Positions 51,934-60,300 of a stretch of 64,000 nucleotides of DNA are shown piece by piece. Where the stretch lies: contig CAMJMQ010000001.1 in NCBI GenBank assembly GCA_946407065.1, positions 217,428-281,427 of the forward strand, given 5' to 3'. A program made the translations under genes and the position numbers. Numbering within the stretch: the stretch's first letter is position 1; the number at the start of each line of letters is the position of its first letter. The notes beneath the pieces were generated by a model. The model was not told the origin of the DNA. It was given only the letters and a program-made list of their open reading frames with translations, and searched no databases. This DNA is from an uncultured Clostridia bacterium (lineage in GTDB: Bacteria; Bacillota; Clostridia; Oscillospirales; Acutalibacteraceae).

Positions 51934-54900
51934 TCACTGGATCGGGATATAGGTGTCGATCGGATAATCAACAGTTTGATGCGCGAGGTAACGCTGGATA
52001 AGAGTCGCGTCAGTGATCTCGATATCACCGGAGAAGTCAACGTCACCGTTTCTCTTGAGGATTTCCTCATCAACGTATACCCTCATCATACCTGCATAGC
52101 GCATGATCTGGCCAACGTCAGCCGTATCAACGGAATCATCATTATCGGCGTCGCCGAGCAGATAGGTCTCAGCGGGCTCGGTGGGCACTACCGTACCGGG
52201 CTTGGTGAAGGATGCGATACCGCCGATGGTGAAGCCGGGCTGTAATTCGCCCTTTCTGACGATAACGGTGAGAGCCGCATCGGCAGCAGCCAACATATCC
52301 AGAGTGGTCTTGATCTCTGCGTTACCGGCAGCGGTGACCTTGTAGCTGGTCACAGCCAGCAGCGCGTTGTCGCTGTCAAACTTGAAGCCCTTGTTGACAC
52401 CCGGAGTAGATGCGTTGAAACGATTCAGGCCGTCATAGATCTTCGCGACAGTCGCGTTACCCGTGATCGGGAATACGGTCTCATTATCGGTAACAACATA
52501 CTCATTGTCGACCGCGTCGGTAGACTGCAGAATACTCTTGGTGTAGGTCTGGGAGCCGCTGATGGAAGCGACGCCGCCGGGAGCCGCGGTTGCGGCATTG
52601 AGGGTGGTGTAAACGGTGAAGGTCTCGCCTACGTTGAAGGTCTTGACCTCAGATTTGCCGTCGATACCGGTGATGGTAACGGTAGCAGTCTGACCGGGCT
52701 GAGGCTCAGTCGGTGTGGGCGGATTGGTGGGCTTGGGAGCCTCGGTCGGCGCCTCTGTGGGCTCGGGCTTACCGGGCTCATAGAAGGAAGCATAGCCGCC
52801 GATGGTAAAGCCGGGCTGTAACACACCCTTGCTGACGATACGGGTAAGATCCTTATCAGAAACAGCAAGCATAGTCAGGGTCGTCTTGATCTCAGCGTTG
52901 CCGGGTGCGGTGACCTTGTAGTTGGTAACAGCCAGAATGGAATCGTCAGATTCGAACTTGAAGCCCTTGCCGATACCGGGAGTGGACGCGTTGAACTTAT
53001 TGGAAGCGAGCTCGGGGTCGATCTTCGCGACAGTCGCGTTGCCCAGGATCGGGAACATGGCTTCGTTATCTTCTACAACAAAGAGCTCGTCGACCGCGTC
53101 GGTGGACTGCAGGATGTCCTTGGTGAAGGTCTGGGTCGCATCGATGGAAGCGATACCGCCGGGAGCCGCAGTTGCGGTGTTGAGGGTGGTATAGACAGTG
53201 AACTCGTCGCCTACGTTGAAGGTCTTGACCTTGGAGGTGCCGTCGATACCGATGATCGTAACGGTAGCCTTTGTGCTGGGCTCGGTCGGTACAGGCGGGT
53301 CGGTGGGCTTGGGAACTTCTGTGGGAGGCTCGGGAGCGGAGGGATCGGTAAAGGAGCCGGGCATCGAGTAGCTCTGACCGGACTGGGTCTTGTTGTCATA
53401 TACGATCTTGGTCGCCGCAGCGTCATCCTTGATCAGGGTTCTGAGGGTGGTCTTGATGGTAGCCTCACCGGTAGCGAGAACCTTGTAATTGGTGACGATC
53501 AGCTTGGAGGTAGCGGTGTTGAACGCATAGCCGCTGTTCACAGCGCCTCTGGAAGCGTTGAACTGGATCGCGCCGTTGTTAGCGGCAGCAACCGCTTCGT
53601 CGCCGAGGATCGGGAACATGGCTGCCTTATTAACGATCTCGTTATACTCACCGGTGACACTGTCGGTCAGCTGGAGGGATGCGGTGGGATAGGACTGGGT
53701 GCCTTCTACGCTTGCGATCGTGGTGCCCGCGTTGAGGACAGTATATACGGTAAAGGTGTCGCCCTTGTTGAATTCCTTGACAACGGTGGTGTTATCGGGG
53801 TTCACGATGGTGACCTTGAGCTTGTTGGAAGGCTCTGTAGGCGGCTCTGTGGGAGGCAGTGTCGGGATCGGACCGTCGGTGTTGAAAGAACCGCGCATGG
53901 AGTAGCTCTTGCCCGTCTGTATCTCGCCGTTGAATACGATACGGGTGATATCCTCATCCGCCGCGGCGAGTATGTTCAGCTTGTTGGTGATATCGGCATA
54001 ACCGTTAGCGGTGACGCGATAAGTGGTGCAAAGCAGCTGAGAATTGAGAGAATTGAACAGTAAGCCGGCAACAGAAGATGCCGCGTACTTAACAGTACCG
54101 GAATCCTTTGCGCTGCCGATCGCGCTATTGCCCATGACAGGGAATACCTTAGCGGTATCGGTGAGGTAGCCCTCGGCGTCTACAGTATCAGCCAGAGAAA
54201 GGACAGATGCGGTGTAGCGCTGGGTACCGTTGACGGAAGACATCACACCTTCGTTGACGGAGGAAGCGTCGAGGGTGGTGTATACGTTGAAGGTATCGCC
54301 GATGTTAAAGGACTTGGTCTCAACAGAACCGTCGAGGTTATGGAGACGAACCTCAGCGTGGTCGATAGCGGGAGTAGGATCGGTAAAGGTCGCTTTGCCT
54401 GCGATCGACTTGCCGTCCTGGAGCTTTCCTTCAAAGACGATTCTGGTCAGTTCACCGTCGGCAACCGCAAGGTTTTTGAGTGCGTTTTTAACTTCGCCGG
54501 TACCGGCAGCAGTTACCTTATAGGTGGTAACGATCAGCTGAGAGGAATCGGAATCAAATTTGAACGCGCTGGTGGTGGAGGGGTTGGTCGCATTGTAGAC
54601 GATCTTTCCTGCCTGAGCGCCGTTGGCAATGGTGCTCTCACCCGTAACGGGGAATACCTTGACGGGATCCGCGAAATCGCCATACTGACCGGAGATCTCA
54701 TCAACCAGAGAAAGTACACCGGATGTGTAGGTCTGGGTACCCTGGATCGAACCGATCATACCGTTGGGAGCGGAAGCGGAAGCGTTCAAAGTGGAATAGA
54801 CCGTGAACTCCTCGCCTACGTTAATTTCCTTGACTTCGGTCGTGCCGTCAAGGCCGTAGATAGTGATAGTCGCTGTTTCAGCGGCGTTTGTTGTGGTGAT

Positions 54901-54963
54901 GCCGACAGTAAGCACTGTGATCATCATGGCAAGCACCAACAACATGCTGATAATCTTTTTCAT
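51934..54963 (-). CDS. Secreted dockerin protein with five ~175-residue beta-rich repeats (possible scaffoldin)
   Basis: This is a 1009-residue exported protein. A signal peptide (MKKIISMLLVLAMM..., cut near residue 27) is followed by five repeats starting near residues 30, 202, 381, 566 and 761. Each has an (A/L)xVTIxxxDGTxxVKxFNVGDxFTVYTTLNA start, a GSI.G.QTY turn and a late YKVTAxGxAEIKTTL strand. Pro/Thr/Glu linkers separate repeats 2-5. Residues ~935-1009 form a type I dockerin (two Ca-binding loops, GDADNDDSVDTADV and GDVDFSGDIEITDA). The repeats loosely resemble cohesin modules, which would make this a scaffoldin; that is unproven. It has its own promoter and terminator. Confidence 0.85.
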   Translation of the reverse strand: MKKIISMLLVLAMMITVLTVGITTTNAAETATITIYGLDGTTEVKEINVGEEFTVYSTLNASASAPNGMIGSIQGTQTYTSGVLSLVDEISGQYGDFADPVKVFPVTGESTIANGAQAGKIVYNATNPSTTSAFKFDSDSSQLIVTTYKVTAAGTGEVKNALKNLAVADGELTRIVFEGKLQDGKSIAGKATFTDPTPAIDHAEVRLHNLDGSVETKSFNIGDTFNVYTTLDASSVNEGVMSSVNGTQRYTASVLSLADTVDAEGYLTDTAKVFPVMGNSAIGSAKDSGTVKYAASSVAGLLFNSLNSQLLCTTYRVTANGYADITNKLNILAAADEDITRIVFNGEIQTGKSYSMRGSFNTDGPIPTLPPTEPPTEPSNKLKVTIVNPDNTTVVKEFNKGDTFTVYTVLNAGTTIASVEGTQSYPTASLQLTDSVTGEYNEIVNKAAMFPILGDEAVAAANNGAIQFNASRGAVNSGYAFNTATSKLIVTNYKVLATGEATIKTTLRTLIKDDAAATKIVYDNKTQSGQSYSMPGSFTDPSAPEPPTEVPKPTDPPVPTEPSTKATVTIIGIDGTSKVKTFNVGDEFTVYTTLNTATAAPGGIASIDATQTFTKDILQSTDAVDELFVVEDNEAMFPILGNATVAKIDPELASNKFNASTPGIGKGFKFESDDSILAVTNYKVTAPGNAEIKTTLTMLAVSDKDLTRIVSKGVLQPGFTIGGYASFYEPGKPEPTEAPTEAPKPTNPPTPTEPQPGQTATVTITGIDGKSEVKTFNVGETFTVYTTLNAATAAPGGVASISGSQTYTKSILQSTDAVDNEYVVTDNETVFPITGNATVAKIYDGLNRFNASTPGVNKGFKFDSDNALLAVTSYKVTAAGNAEIKTTLDMLAAADAALTVIVRKGELQPGFTIGGIASFTKPGTVVPTEPAETYLLGDADNDDSVDTADVGQIMRYAGMMRVYVDEEILKRNGDVDFSGDIEITDATLIQRYLAHQTVDYPIDTYIPIQ

Positions 54964-54999
54964 GTTAATCCTCCTCGGGATATATTTTCAGACAATATA

Positions 55000-55028
55000 A
55001 TTCTAACATATCTTTTCAAAATATTCAA
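55000..55028 (-). promoter_or_regulatory. Promoter of the five-repeat dockerin gene
   Basis: TTGAAT (55023-55028), a 17-base spacer and TAGAAT (55000-55005). The TTGAATATTTTGAAA part is the same in the promoter at 63619-63647. Confidence 0.8.
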
Positions 55029-55052
55029 CGATATTTGTTTATTTTTTAATAG

Positions 55053-55087
55053 AGATTTTTGCGCCACTTTTGTGTATTATGACAAAA
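55053..55087. repeat. 35-bp block upstream of a dockerin promoter, copy 1
   Basis: It matches 57571-57605 at 32 of 35 bases, and both copies lie 24 bases upstream of a dockerin-gene -35 box. Inside it TTTTGT and ACAAAA form an inverted repeat, as in a regulator site. Confidence 0.65.
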
Positions 55088-55193
55088 TGATTACAAAAAT
55101 GCCGAAAATGAAAAAACCGCAACCACACATGTTACGGATCCCCTCTCATTATTATTTCTTCATTCTTCCGTTTTCAGTATTCATTATGAAAAA

Positions 55194-55219
55194 GCTCCCC
55201 CTGCAAAAGCAGAGGGAGC
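55194..55219 (-). terminator. Terminator of the dockerin gene 55255-57441
   Basis: GCTCCC-T-CTGC is paired with GCAG-G-GGGAGC around TTTT, with TTTTT after it on the minus strand. Confidence 0.85.
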
Positions 55220-55254
55220 AACATATCTGTTTAATTATTCAGCATCAACGGGGA

Positions 55255-57441
55255 TCAAACATCCTCGCCGATTTTAAGATCCTGGTTCAAACCTAAGAGC
55301 CAGCGCTGGAGCAGGGTAGCGTCGGTCACGTCAAGAGAACCGTCGCCGTCAACGTCGCCGAGCTTATTGATGGTATCGTCAGCGGGCTTGACGTTTGCGA
55401 GTACACGCTGGATGGTGGTTACGTCGAGGATATCGACCTCGCCGCTGCCGTCAACGTCGCCAAGCTTGCCTGTGACGATCCTCGGGATCACAACCTGATC
55501 CCAAGTGGTCTCGTTGGTGCCGGAAAAGTTGGTAAAGAGCTTGCCGCACTCGGTGCAGTAGAAGTGGGTCTTCCAGCCGTCAGCCTCTGTGGTAGCAGCT
55601 CTGCCGGGCTTGATCTTGATGGTGTGCTTAACCATGTCGATGGTCTTAGCCTCACGAGAGAGCTCTTCGCCGCACTCGGAGCAGTAAACGACCTCGTCAT
55701 AAGAGCCCTCTGCGGTGCAGGTAGCAGGAACGACATTCTCCTGTACTGCCTCACCGGGAGTATGAGCGAGCTTATCGATGGTCTTGGTCTCACGGGAGAT
55801 CTCTTCACCGCAAGCGGTGCAGTAAACAACTACATCATAGGAGCCTTCTGCCTTGCAGGTAGCGGGAACTTCGTTCTCACGAACTGCCTCACCGGGAGTA
55901 TGAGTATGGGTGAGCTTCGGGATGACCAGATCAGCCTTGCTGACTTCTACAGTACCGGCAGGATCGGAGAAGAGCTTGTCACAGCCGGAGCAGGTATAGT
56001 GAGCCTTGGTGCCCTCAGCCTGCTCGGTAGCGGGAACCTCGTGAACATAGGTCAGGGTATGGGTGATGATGGGCTCCTGAACCGTCTCACGGCTCAGCTC
56101 TGTGTAACAGTCAGTGCAATAGTGTACTACTTCATATTGGGTATAGTCGTGAGTGACCTCTCTGTTCTCGATAACCTCGCCGCCGGGAGTGTGCGGGAGC
56201 TTGTCGATAGTCTTGTGGGTTTGGGAGAGCTTTTCGCCGCACTCGGTGCAGTAGACGACCTCGTCATAGGAGCCTTCTGCCGAGCAGGAAGCGGGAACAA
56301 CGTTCTCCTGTACCGGCTCGCCGGGAGTGTGCGCGAGCTTGTCGATGGTCTTGGTTTCACGGGAGAGTTCCTCGTTACACTTGGTGCAGTATACGACCTC
56401 GTCATAGGAACCCTCAGCCTTGCAGGATGCGGGTACTACGTTCTCCTGTACCGGCTCGCCGGGAGTATGAGCAAGCTTGTCGATGGTCTTGGTCTCACGG
56501 GAGATCTCTTCGCCGCACTCGGTGCAGTATACGACCTCGTCATAAGAGCCTTCTGCCGTGCAGGAAGCGGGAACTACGTTCTCCTGTACTGCCTCGCCGG
56601 GGGTGTGGGTATGGGGAGTAGTACCTGCAGGCAGAGTGGAAGCGTCATAGCTCCATGTGGTCTCAACTTCGTTATCGGTGAACGCAGCCTGGACCTGATC
56701 CTTGTTCAGACCTAAGCCCGCGCCGATATCGTCGATCAGCTGCTGGTCGGTCTTTCTGCCGGACTCTACCATATAGTGATATGCGTTCGCATAGGTGGTA
56801 GTGCCGGTTTCACTGTCAACGACAGTCAGGAAATCGGTGAAGATGGATTCGGGAGTCTTGCCCGCCTCAGGGCAGGTACCGACAACGTTACCGATCGAGG
56901 AGATCTGGAGAACGGGACCGTACTTGGTAGCGTCCATGTCTCTCCAGAATGCCGCAATTGTTTTCTTAGAGCTGTCTACGGGGTTCTCGTAGGTGTTGCC
57001 GTCGGAGTATGCAACGTGACCGAAGCAATCGGTGGTGAAGAGCAGATCGTAGGTCTGATCAGTCGGGCTGTTGCTTACGATATGGATGAAGATGATCTTA
57101 TACTGTACGCCGGGAGTGAAGCTGTAGCTCATCTTCGCGACAGGATCGATCTCGAATATGGTGGACTCTCCTGCGGTAAGCGTACCTTGCGTCTTTTTGG
57201 CGCCCCATGACATGGACGTTGAGGGGTTTTCTTCGGTTCCGAAGTCGCCGCCGAAGATATGGAACGCAACCTTATCTCTTGTGCCCATTGTCCAGCCGGT
57301 GCCGTCTACGTCAAAATAGAGCTTGGTGCTCTCAGGGGTGAAGCCGTCGGTGGTAGCCGCGCCGGTATTCACAATGCCGACTGCCATGACGGAAACGACC
57401 ATCATCACTGCCAAAAGCACTGATAACAATTTTTTGAACAT
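55255..57441 (-). CDS. Secreted dockerin protein with CxxC repeat modules
   Basis: This is a 728-residue protein: signal peptide (residues 1-28), a unique N-terminal domain to ~275 that is beta-rich with many aromatics, then about six ~46-residue repeats of the form HTPGEAVQENVVPASC...GSYDEVVYCTECGEE, each with a CxxC pair that may hold metal or a disulfide. A related CSGCDKLF/CTECGKLF module follows, and a C-terminal dockerin spans ~660-728 (GDVDGSGEVDILDV and GDVDGDGSLDVTDA loops). Such repeats are frequent in surface proteins of gut Clostridia. The dockerin would plug it into a cohesin-bearing complex. The N-terminal domain may bind polysaccharide; this is not proven. It has its own promoter and terminator. 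Confidence 0.85.
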   Translation of the reverse strand: MFKKLLSVLLAVMMVVSVMAVGIVNTGAATTDGFTPESTKLYFDVDGTGWTMGTRDKVAFHIFGGDFGTEENPSTSMSWGAKKTQGTLTAGESTIFEIDPVAKMSYSFTPGVQYKIIFIHIVSNSPTDQTYDLLFTTDCFGHVAYSDGNTYENPVDSSKKTIAAFWRDMDATKYGPVLQISSIGNVVGTCPEAGKTPESIFTDFLTVVDSETGTTTYANAYHYMVESGRKTDQQLIDDIGAGLGLNKDQVQAAFTDNEVETTWSYDASTLPAGTTPHTHTPGEAVQENVVPASCTAEGSYDEVVYCTECGEEISRETKTIDKLAHTPGEPVQENVVPASCKAEGSYDEVVYCTKCNEELSRETKTIDKLAHTPGEPVQENVVPASCSAEGSYDEVVYCTECGEKLSQTHKTIDKLPHTPGGEVIENREVTHDYTQYEVVHYCTDCYTELSRETVQEPIITHTLTYVHEVPATEQAEGTKAHYTCSGCDKLFSDPAGTVEVSKADLVIPKLTHTHTPGEAVRENEVPATCKAEGSYDVVVYCTACGEEISRETKTIDKLAHTPGEAVQENVVPATCTAEGSYDEVVYCSECGEELSREAKTIDMVKHTIKIKPGRAATTEADGWKTHFYCTECGKLFTNFSGTNETTWDQVVIPRIVTGKLGDVDGSGEVDILDVTTIQRVLANVKPADDTINKLGDVDGDGSLDVTDATLLQRWLLGLNQDLKIGEDV

Positions 57442-57478
57442 GTTAAATTTCCTCCTATAAAAATATTATGCGGATCTA

Positions 57479-57504
57479 TTATGTCATCCCTTTTGGTGAC
57501 ATAA
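57479..57504. promoter_or_regulatory. Inverted repeat in the 5' leader of 55255-57441
   Basis: TTATGTCA and TGACATAA face each other around a 10-base centre just downstream of the promoter, placed like an operator or a leader hairpin. Confidence 0.55.
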
Positions 57505-57517
57505 TCTTAGCGATACT

Positions 57518-57546
57518 ATTTTAACATATATTTTTTTAAACTGCAA
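57518..57546 (-). promoter_or_regulatory. Promoter of dockerin gene 55255-57441
   Basis: TTGCAG (57541-57546), a 17-base spacer and TAAAAT (57518-57523) on the minus strand. Confidence 0.75.
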
Positions 57547-57570
57547 CGCCTTATTATTTTTTGGGTATAA

Positions 57571-57605
57571 AGATTTTTGCCTCAGTTTTGTGTATTATGA
57601 CAAAA
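57571..57605. repeat. 35-bp block upstream of a dockerin promoter, copy 2
   Basis: The pair of 55053-55087, at the same distance from the -35 box. Confidence 0.65.
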
Positions 57606-57830
57606 GGATGCCGGGAATTCGGGTGAGATCACGGCAGTCCTTGCAACCCTCCGGCACTTCGTGCCACCTTCCTCGCCGGAAACGGCTTCTTCTGCGAAGA
57701 CAGCCGACCCTTTTGTCCGCTCTGCGGACATTTCCCCTAACAGGGGAATCTCCCCTTGTCCGCTTTGCGGACATTCCCCCAACGGGGGTACCTTAGGAAA
57801 GGGAGGCTTGGGATGTCACAATGACTTATC
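57606..57830. repeat. Hairpin-rich intergenic repeat (REP/MITE-like)
   Basis: About 220 bases without a gene. TGTCCGC-TCT-GCGGACA and TGTCCGC-TTT-GCGGACA occur 38 bases apart, with CCCCTAACAGGGG, CCCCCAACGGGGG and GGCACTTCGTGCC hairpins around them. The pattern is that of a dispersed palindromic element, not of a coding region. Confidence 0.6.
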
Positions 57831-57847
57831 AATACAGATAACAAAAC

Positions 57848-57871
57848 GCTCCCTCTGAAAACAGAGGGAGC
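57848..57871 (-). terminator. Terminator of the dockerin gene 57965-59728
   Basis: GCTCCCTCTG is perfectly paired around four bases, then GTTTTGTT on the minus strand. From here to the stop codon only the short palindrome CGACACGTGTGTCG stands out. Confidence 0.8.
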
Positions 57872-57964
57872 GGATCGATCGTTTATTAGTTTGAGATTGC
57901 CACACCCCCGACACGTGTGTCGACACGCGCGTCAAGGAGATTCGCAATGACAATCATATCAGCC

Positions 57965-59728
57965 TCAGTGGGGAGTGGATGAAACGATCGGCTGATTGAT
58001 GCCGTACGGAACAGAAACGGACGCCAGGTAGCGCTGGATATAGGTCGCGTCGAGGATGGTCAGTTCGCCGTCGCCGTCAACATCGCCGCGCTTGATCATA
58101 TCAGCGGTAGCTGTGATAATACCGGCGTCAGCGCGCTGGATCACGGTAACGTCAGTAGCGGTGACATCGCCGTCGCCGTCAGCATCGCCGAGAAGTACGG
58201 GAGCCTCAGTCGGCTTGGGCGCCTCGGTGGGAGCCTGAGTGGGCTTGGGCTCCTCGGTCGGGGCCTCGGTGGGAGCGGGAGTGAGCTTCGGGATCACGAT
58301 CTGATCCCAGGTCAGCTCCATCTCAGCCTTATTGTTGTTAAAGTACTTGCCGCACTTGGTGCAGACGAAGTGGGACTTCCAACCGTCAGCGGTCTCGGTC
58401 GCCTTTTTACCGGGCTTGAACTGGAGAGTATGCTCATGTTCGAGCTTGGGGATCACCAGATCAGCCTCAGTGACCTCGATGGTACCGGCAGCGTCGGAGA
58501 AGAGCTTATGGCAATCCGCGCACTCATAATGCGCCTTTACGCCCTCCGCCTCTGTGGTAGCCGCGACAACGGGGACATAGGTCAGGTTGTGAGCGGTCTT
58601 TTCGATGGTCTTATGGGTGCGGGAGATCTCCTCACCGCAGTCGAGGCAGTATACGACCTCGTCATAGGAACCTTCCGCGGTGCAGGAAGCGGGAACGACG
58701 TTCTCCGCGACTGCGGCGGCAGGATTATGGACATGGGTGGTGGGAGCGGGCTCGGTCGGAGTGGGAGCAGGCTCAGTCGGAGTGGGAGCAGGCTCGGTGG
58801 GATCGTCTACATCAGGCTGATAGCCAACGTGAACGCCGTCCTTGAAGTGGTCGGGGTTCATACACATATCTGCTACGTTATCGGACCAGCCGGGAGTACC
58901 GTCGGGATACTCGTTGTCATCGCCGATACCCTCTTTGTACTCTTTGCCGTAGCAGCCGTTGCCGTAGTAAACATACCAGTCAGCGCCGCTTTCTATTCGA
59001 TTGGATGTTTCGGTAATGGAAAAATAATCGGGGTTGACAATATAGATGCAGTTATTAAAGCTGTAACAATCGGGACTGCCGTATTCCAAAGTCTCGTAGT
59101 CGCCGACGAGAGCGCCTTCGATGTTGGCAGCGACGGTCTGAGCCGCCTTGTCATAGATCGGCTTGGAAGAATCCATGCCGCCGTCAACGCCGTTGTTAAA
59201 GATCGCGGTCGCAACAGAAGCGGTGTAATCGTCGGGATCGTAGGGGATGTCGGCATAGTAGATACCCTGATCATAGTCCTCGATATCCATACGATAACCT
59301 ACCCAAGTGTCACTTGCGGCAGGTCCGCCCCACCAGTAAGCACCGGCATAGTGCTTGCCGTTGAGAACGTTATAGTCGTTATACCAGGAAGGAGACTTGT
59401 CGCCCTTGTGGACTACGACCTCGTCGTATGCTTCCTGGATTACTTCGCCGGTCTCTTCGTCTTTCACTTCGGGATGATAGAGATTGAAGTCTTCGTTCGC
59501 TACAGGACCGTTCTTACCGTTCGGCAACATAAAATAGATGCGCTGGGTCTTGATAGAGCCGGGCTCCATCTCGTATTCTGCCTCATACGCCGCGATAGCC
59601 TCTTTAGTCGACATAACGTAGGGGACGCCCTCGTCGTCTACGTCAGAGACAGATAACGCGTTGAAGGACACAGCAAGCATAGCGGTAAGCAAGGTCGCTA
59701 CCAATAATAAACTGATTACCTTTTTCAT
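57965..59728 (-). CDS. Secreted dockerin protein with CBM26-like starch-binding module
   Basis: This is a 587-residue protein. A signal peptide (residues 1-25) precedes a module at ~60-280 with FMLPNGKNGP, AGAYWWGGP, the VGYRMDIEDYDQGIYYADIP edge and ATAIFNNGVDGGMD. This is the W-x-G-x-M and FNNG pattern of CBM26-type starch-binding modules. A Pro/Thr/Glu linker, two CxxC modules (HNPAAAVAENVVPASC..., CADCHKLF), another CTKCGKYF module and a second linker follow. A C-terminal dockerin spans ~510-580 (GDADGDGDVTATDV, GDVDGDGELTILDA). It probably holds starch at the cell surface within a dockerin/cohesin complex. The N-terminal module is shared with the 1093-residue protein at 60301-63582. Confidence 0.83.
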   Translation of the reverse strand: MKKVISLLLVATLLTAMLAVSFNALSVSDVDDEGVPYVMSTKEAIAAYEAEYEMEPGSIKTQRIYFMLPNGKNGPVANEDFNLYHPEVKDEETGEVIQEAYDEVVVHKGDKSPSWYNDYNVLNGKHYAGAYWWGGPAASDTWVGYRMDIEDYDQGIYYADIPYDPDDYTASVATAIFNNGVDGGMDSSKPIYDKAAQTVAANIEGALVGDYETLEYGSPDCYSFNNCIYIVNPDYFSITETSNRIESGADWYVYYGNGCYGKEYKEGIGDDNEYPDGTPGWSDNVADMCMNPDHFKDGVHVGYQPDVDDPTEPAPTPTEPAPTPTEPAPTTHVHNPAAAVAENVVPASCTAEGSYDEVVYCLDCGEEISRTHKTIEKTAHNLTYVPVVAATTEAEGVKAHYECADCHKLFSDAAGTIEVTEADLVIPKLEHEHTLQFKPGKKATETADGWKSHFVCTKCGKYFNNNKAEMELTWDQIVIPKLTPAPTEAPTEEPKPTQAPTEAPKPTEAPVLLGDADGDGDVTATDVTVIQRADAGIITATADMIKRGDVDGDGELTILDATYIQRYLASVSVPYGINQPIVSSTPH

Positions 59729-59770
59729 TATTAATCCTCCTAAGCATTTATTATGCTATTATGCATCTTC

Positions 59771-59799
59771 ATCTTATCACATAAATCCTGAGGATTCAA
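59771..59799 (-). promoter_or_regulatory. Promoter of dockerin gene 57965-59728
   Basis: TTGAAT (59794-59799), a 17-base spacer and TAAGAT (59771-59776) on the minus strand. Confidence 0.75.
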
Positions 59800-60236
59800 T
59801 ATTTTTTTGTGAATTGCGGTAAAATATTTTTTGTTGTTGAATCGTTTTCGTCATTTTGCACAAATCATGCGTTGATTTTTTGGTTACAAAATAAGCAAGG
59901 CTTTTCCATGGTTACTTATTGGTAAATAGGCGGGAAGTGTTTTGATCTCTTTGTCAAGATGATGATCGGACAGGTCAGCCCCTCATCCGGCCTTTCCCCC
60001 GAGGGGGAGGCTTTTTCATTAGTTGGGCTCATTGCTCCTTGTTGCGGTATGTTACACCGACAAAGAAAAAGTCGCACGCGACCCCCGAGGGGAAGGCTGT
60101 TTTACTGAAGACTGAAGACTGAAAAATGAATAATGAATAATGAATATTGAATATTGAAAGTATGACATGATCTATATGGTGTGGAGATGCCCCCCTACAA
60201 GGGGAGCATCTGTTTCGCCGGGCATACAGAGAAAAA
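59800..60236. other. Intergenic region with palindromic-repeat debris
   Basis: No gene. It holds a CTTTCCCCCGAGGGGGAGG hairpin near 59990, a GAATAATGAATAATGAATATTGAATATTGAA tandem stretch (units of 7-8 bases, read in pieces from 60127 to 60158), and the hairpin GATGC-CCCC/GGGG-GCATC at 60186-60210. Confidence 0.55.
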
Positions 60237-60262
60237 GCTCCCCTTGCCGGAGCAAGGGGAGC
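60237..60262 (-). terminator. Terminator of the large dockerin gene
   Basis: GCTCCCCTTG is paired with CAAGGGGAGC around 6 bases, then TTTTTC on the minus strand. Confidence 0.85.
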
Positions 60263-60300
60263 AGAAGCTATATGATATTACGTTGAATGATCAAATGCTA

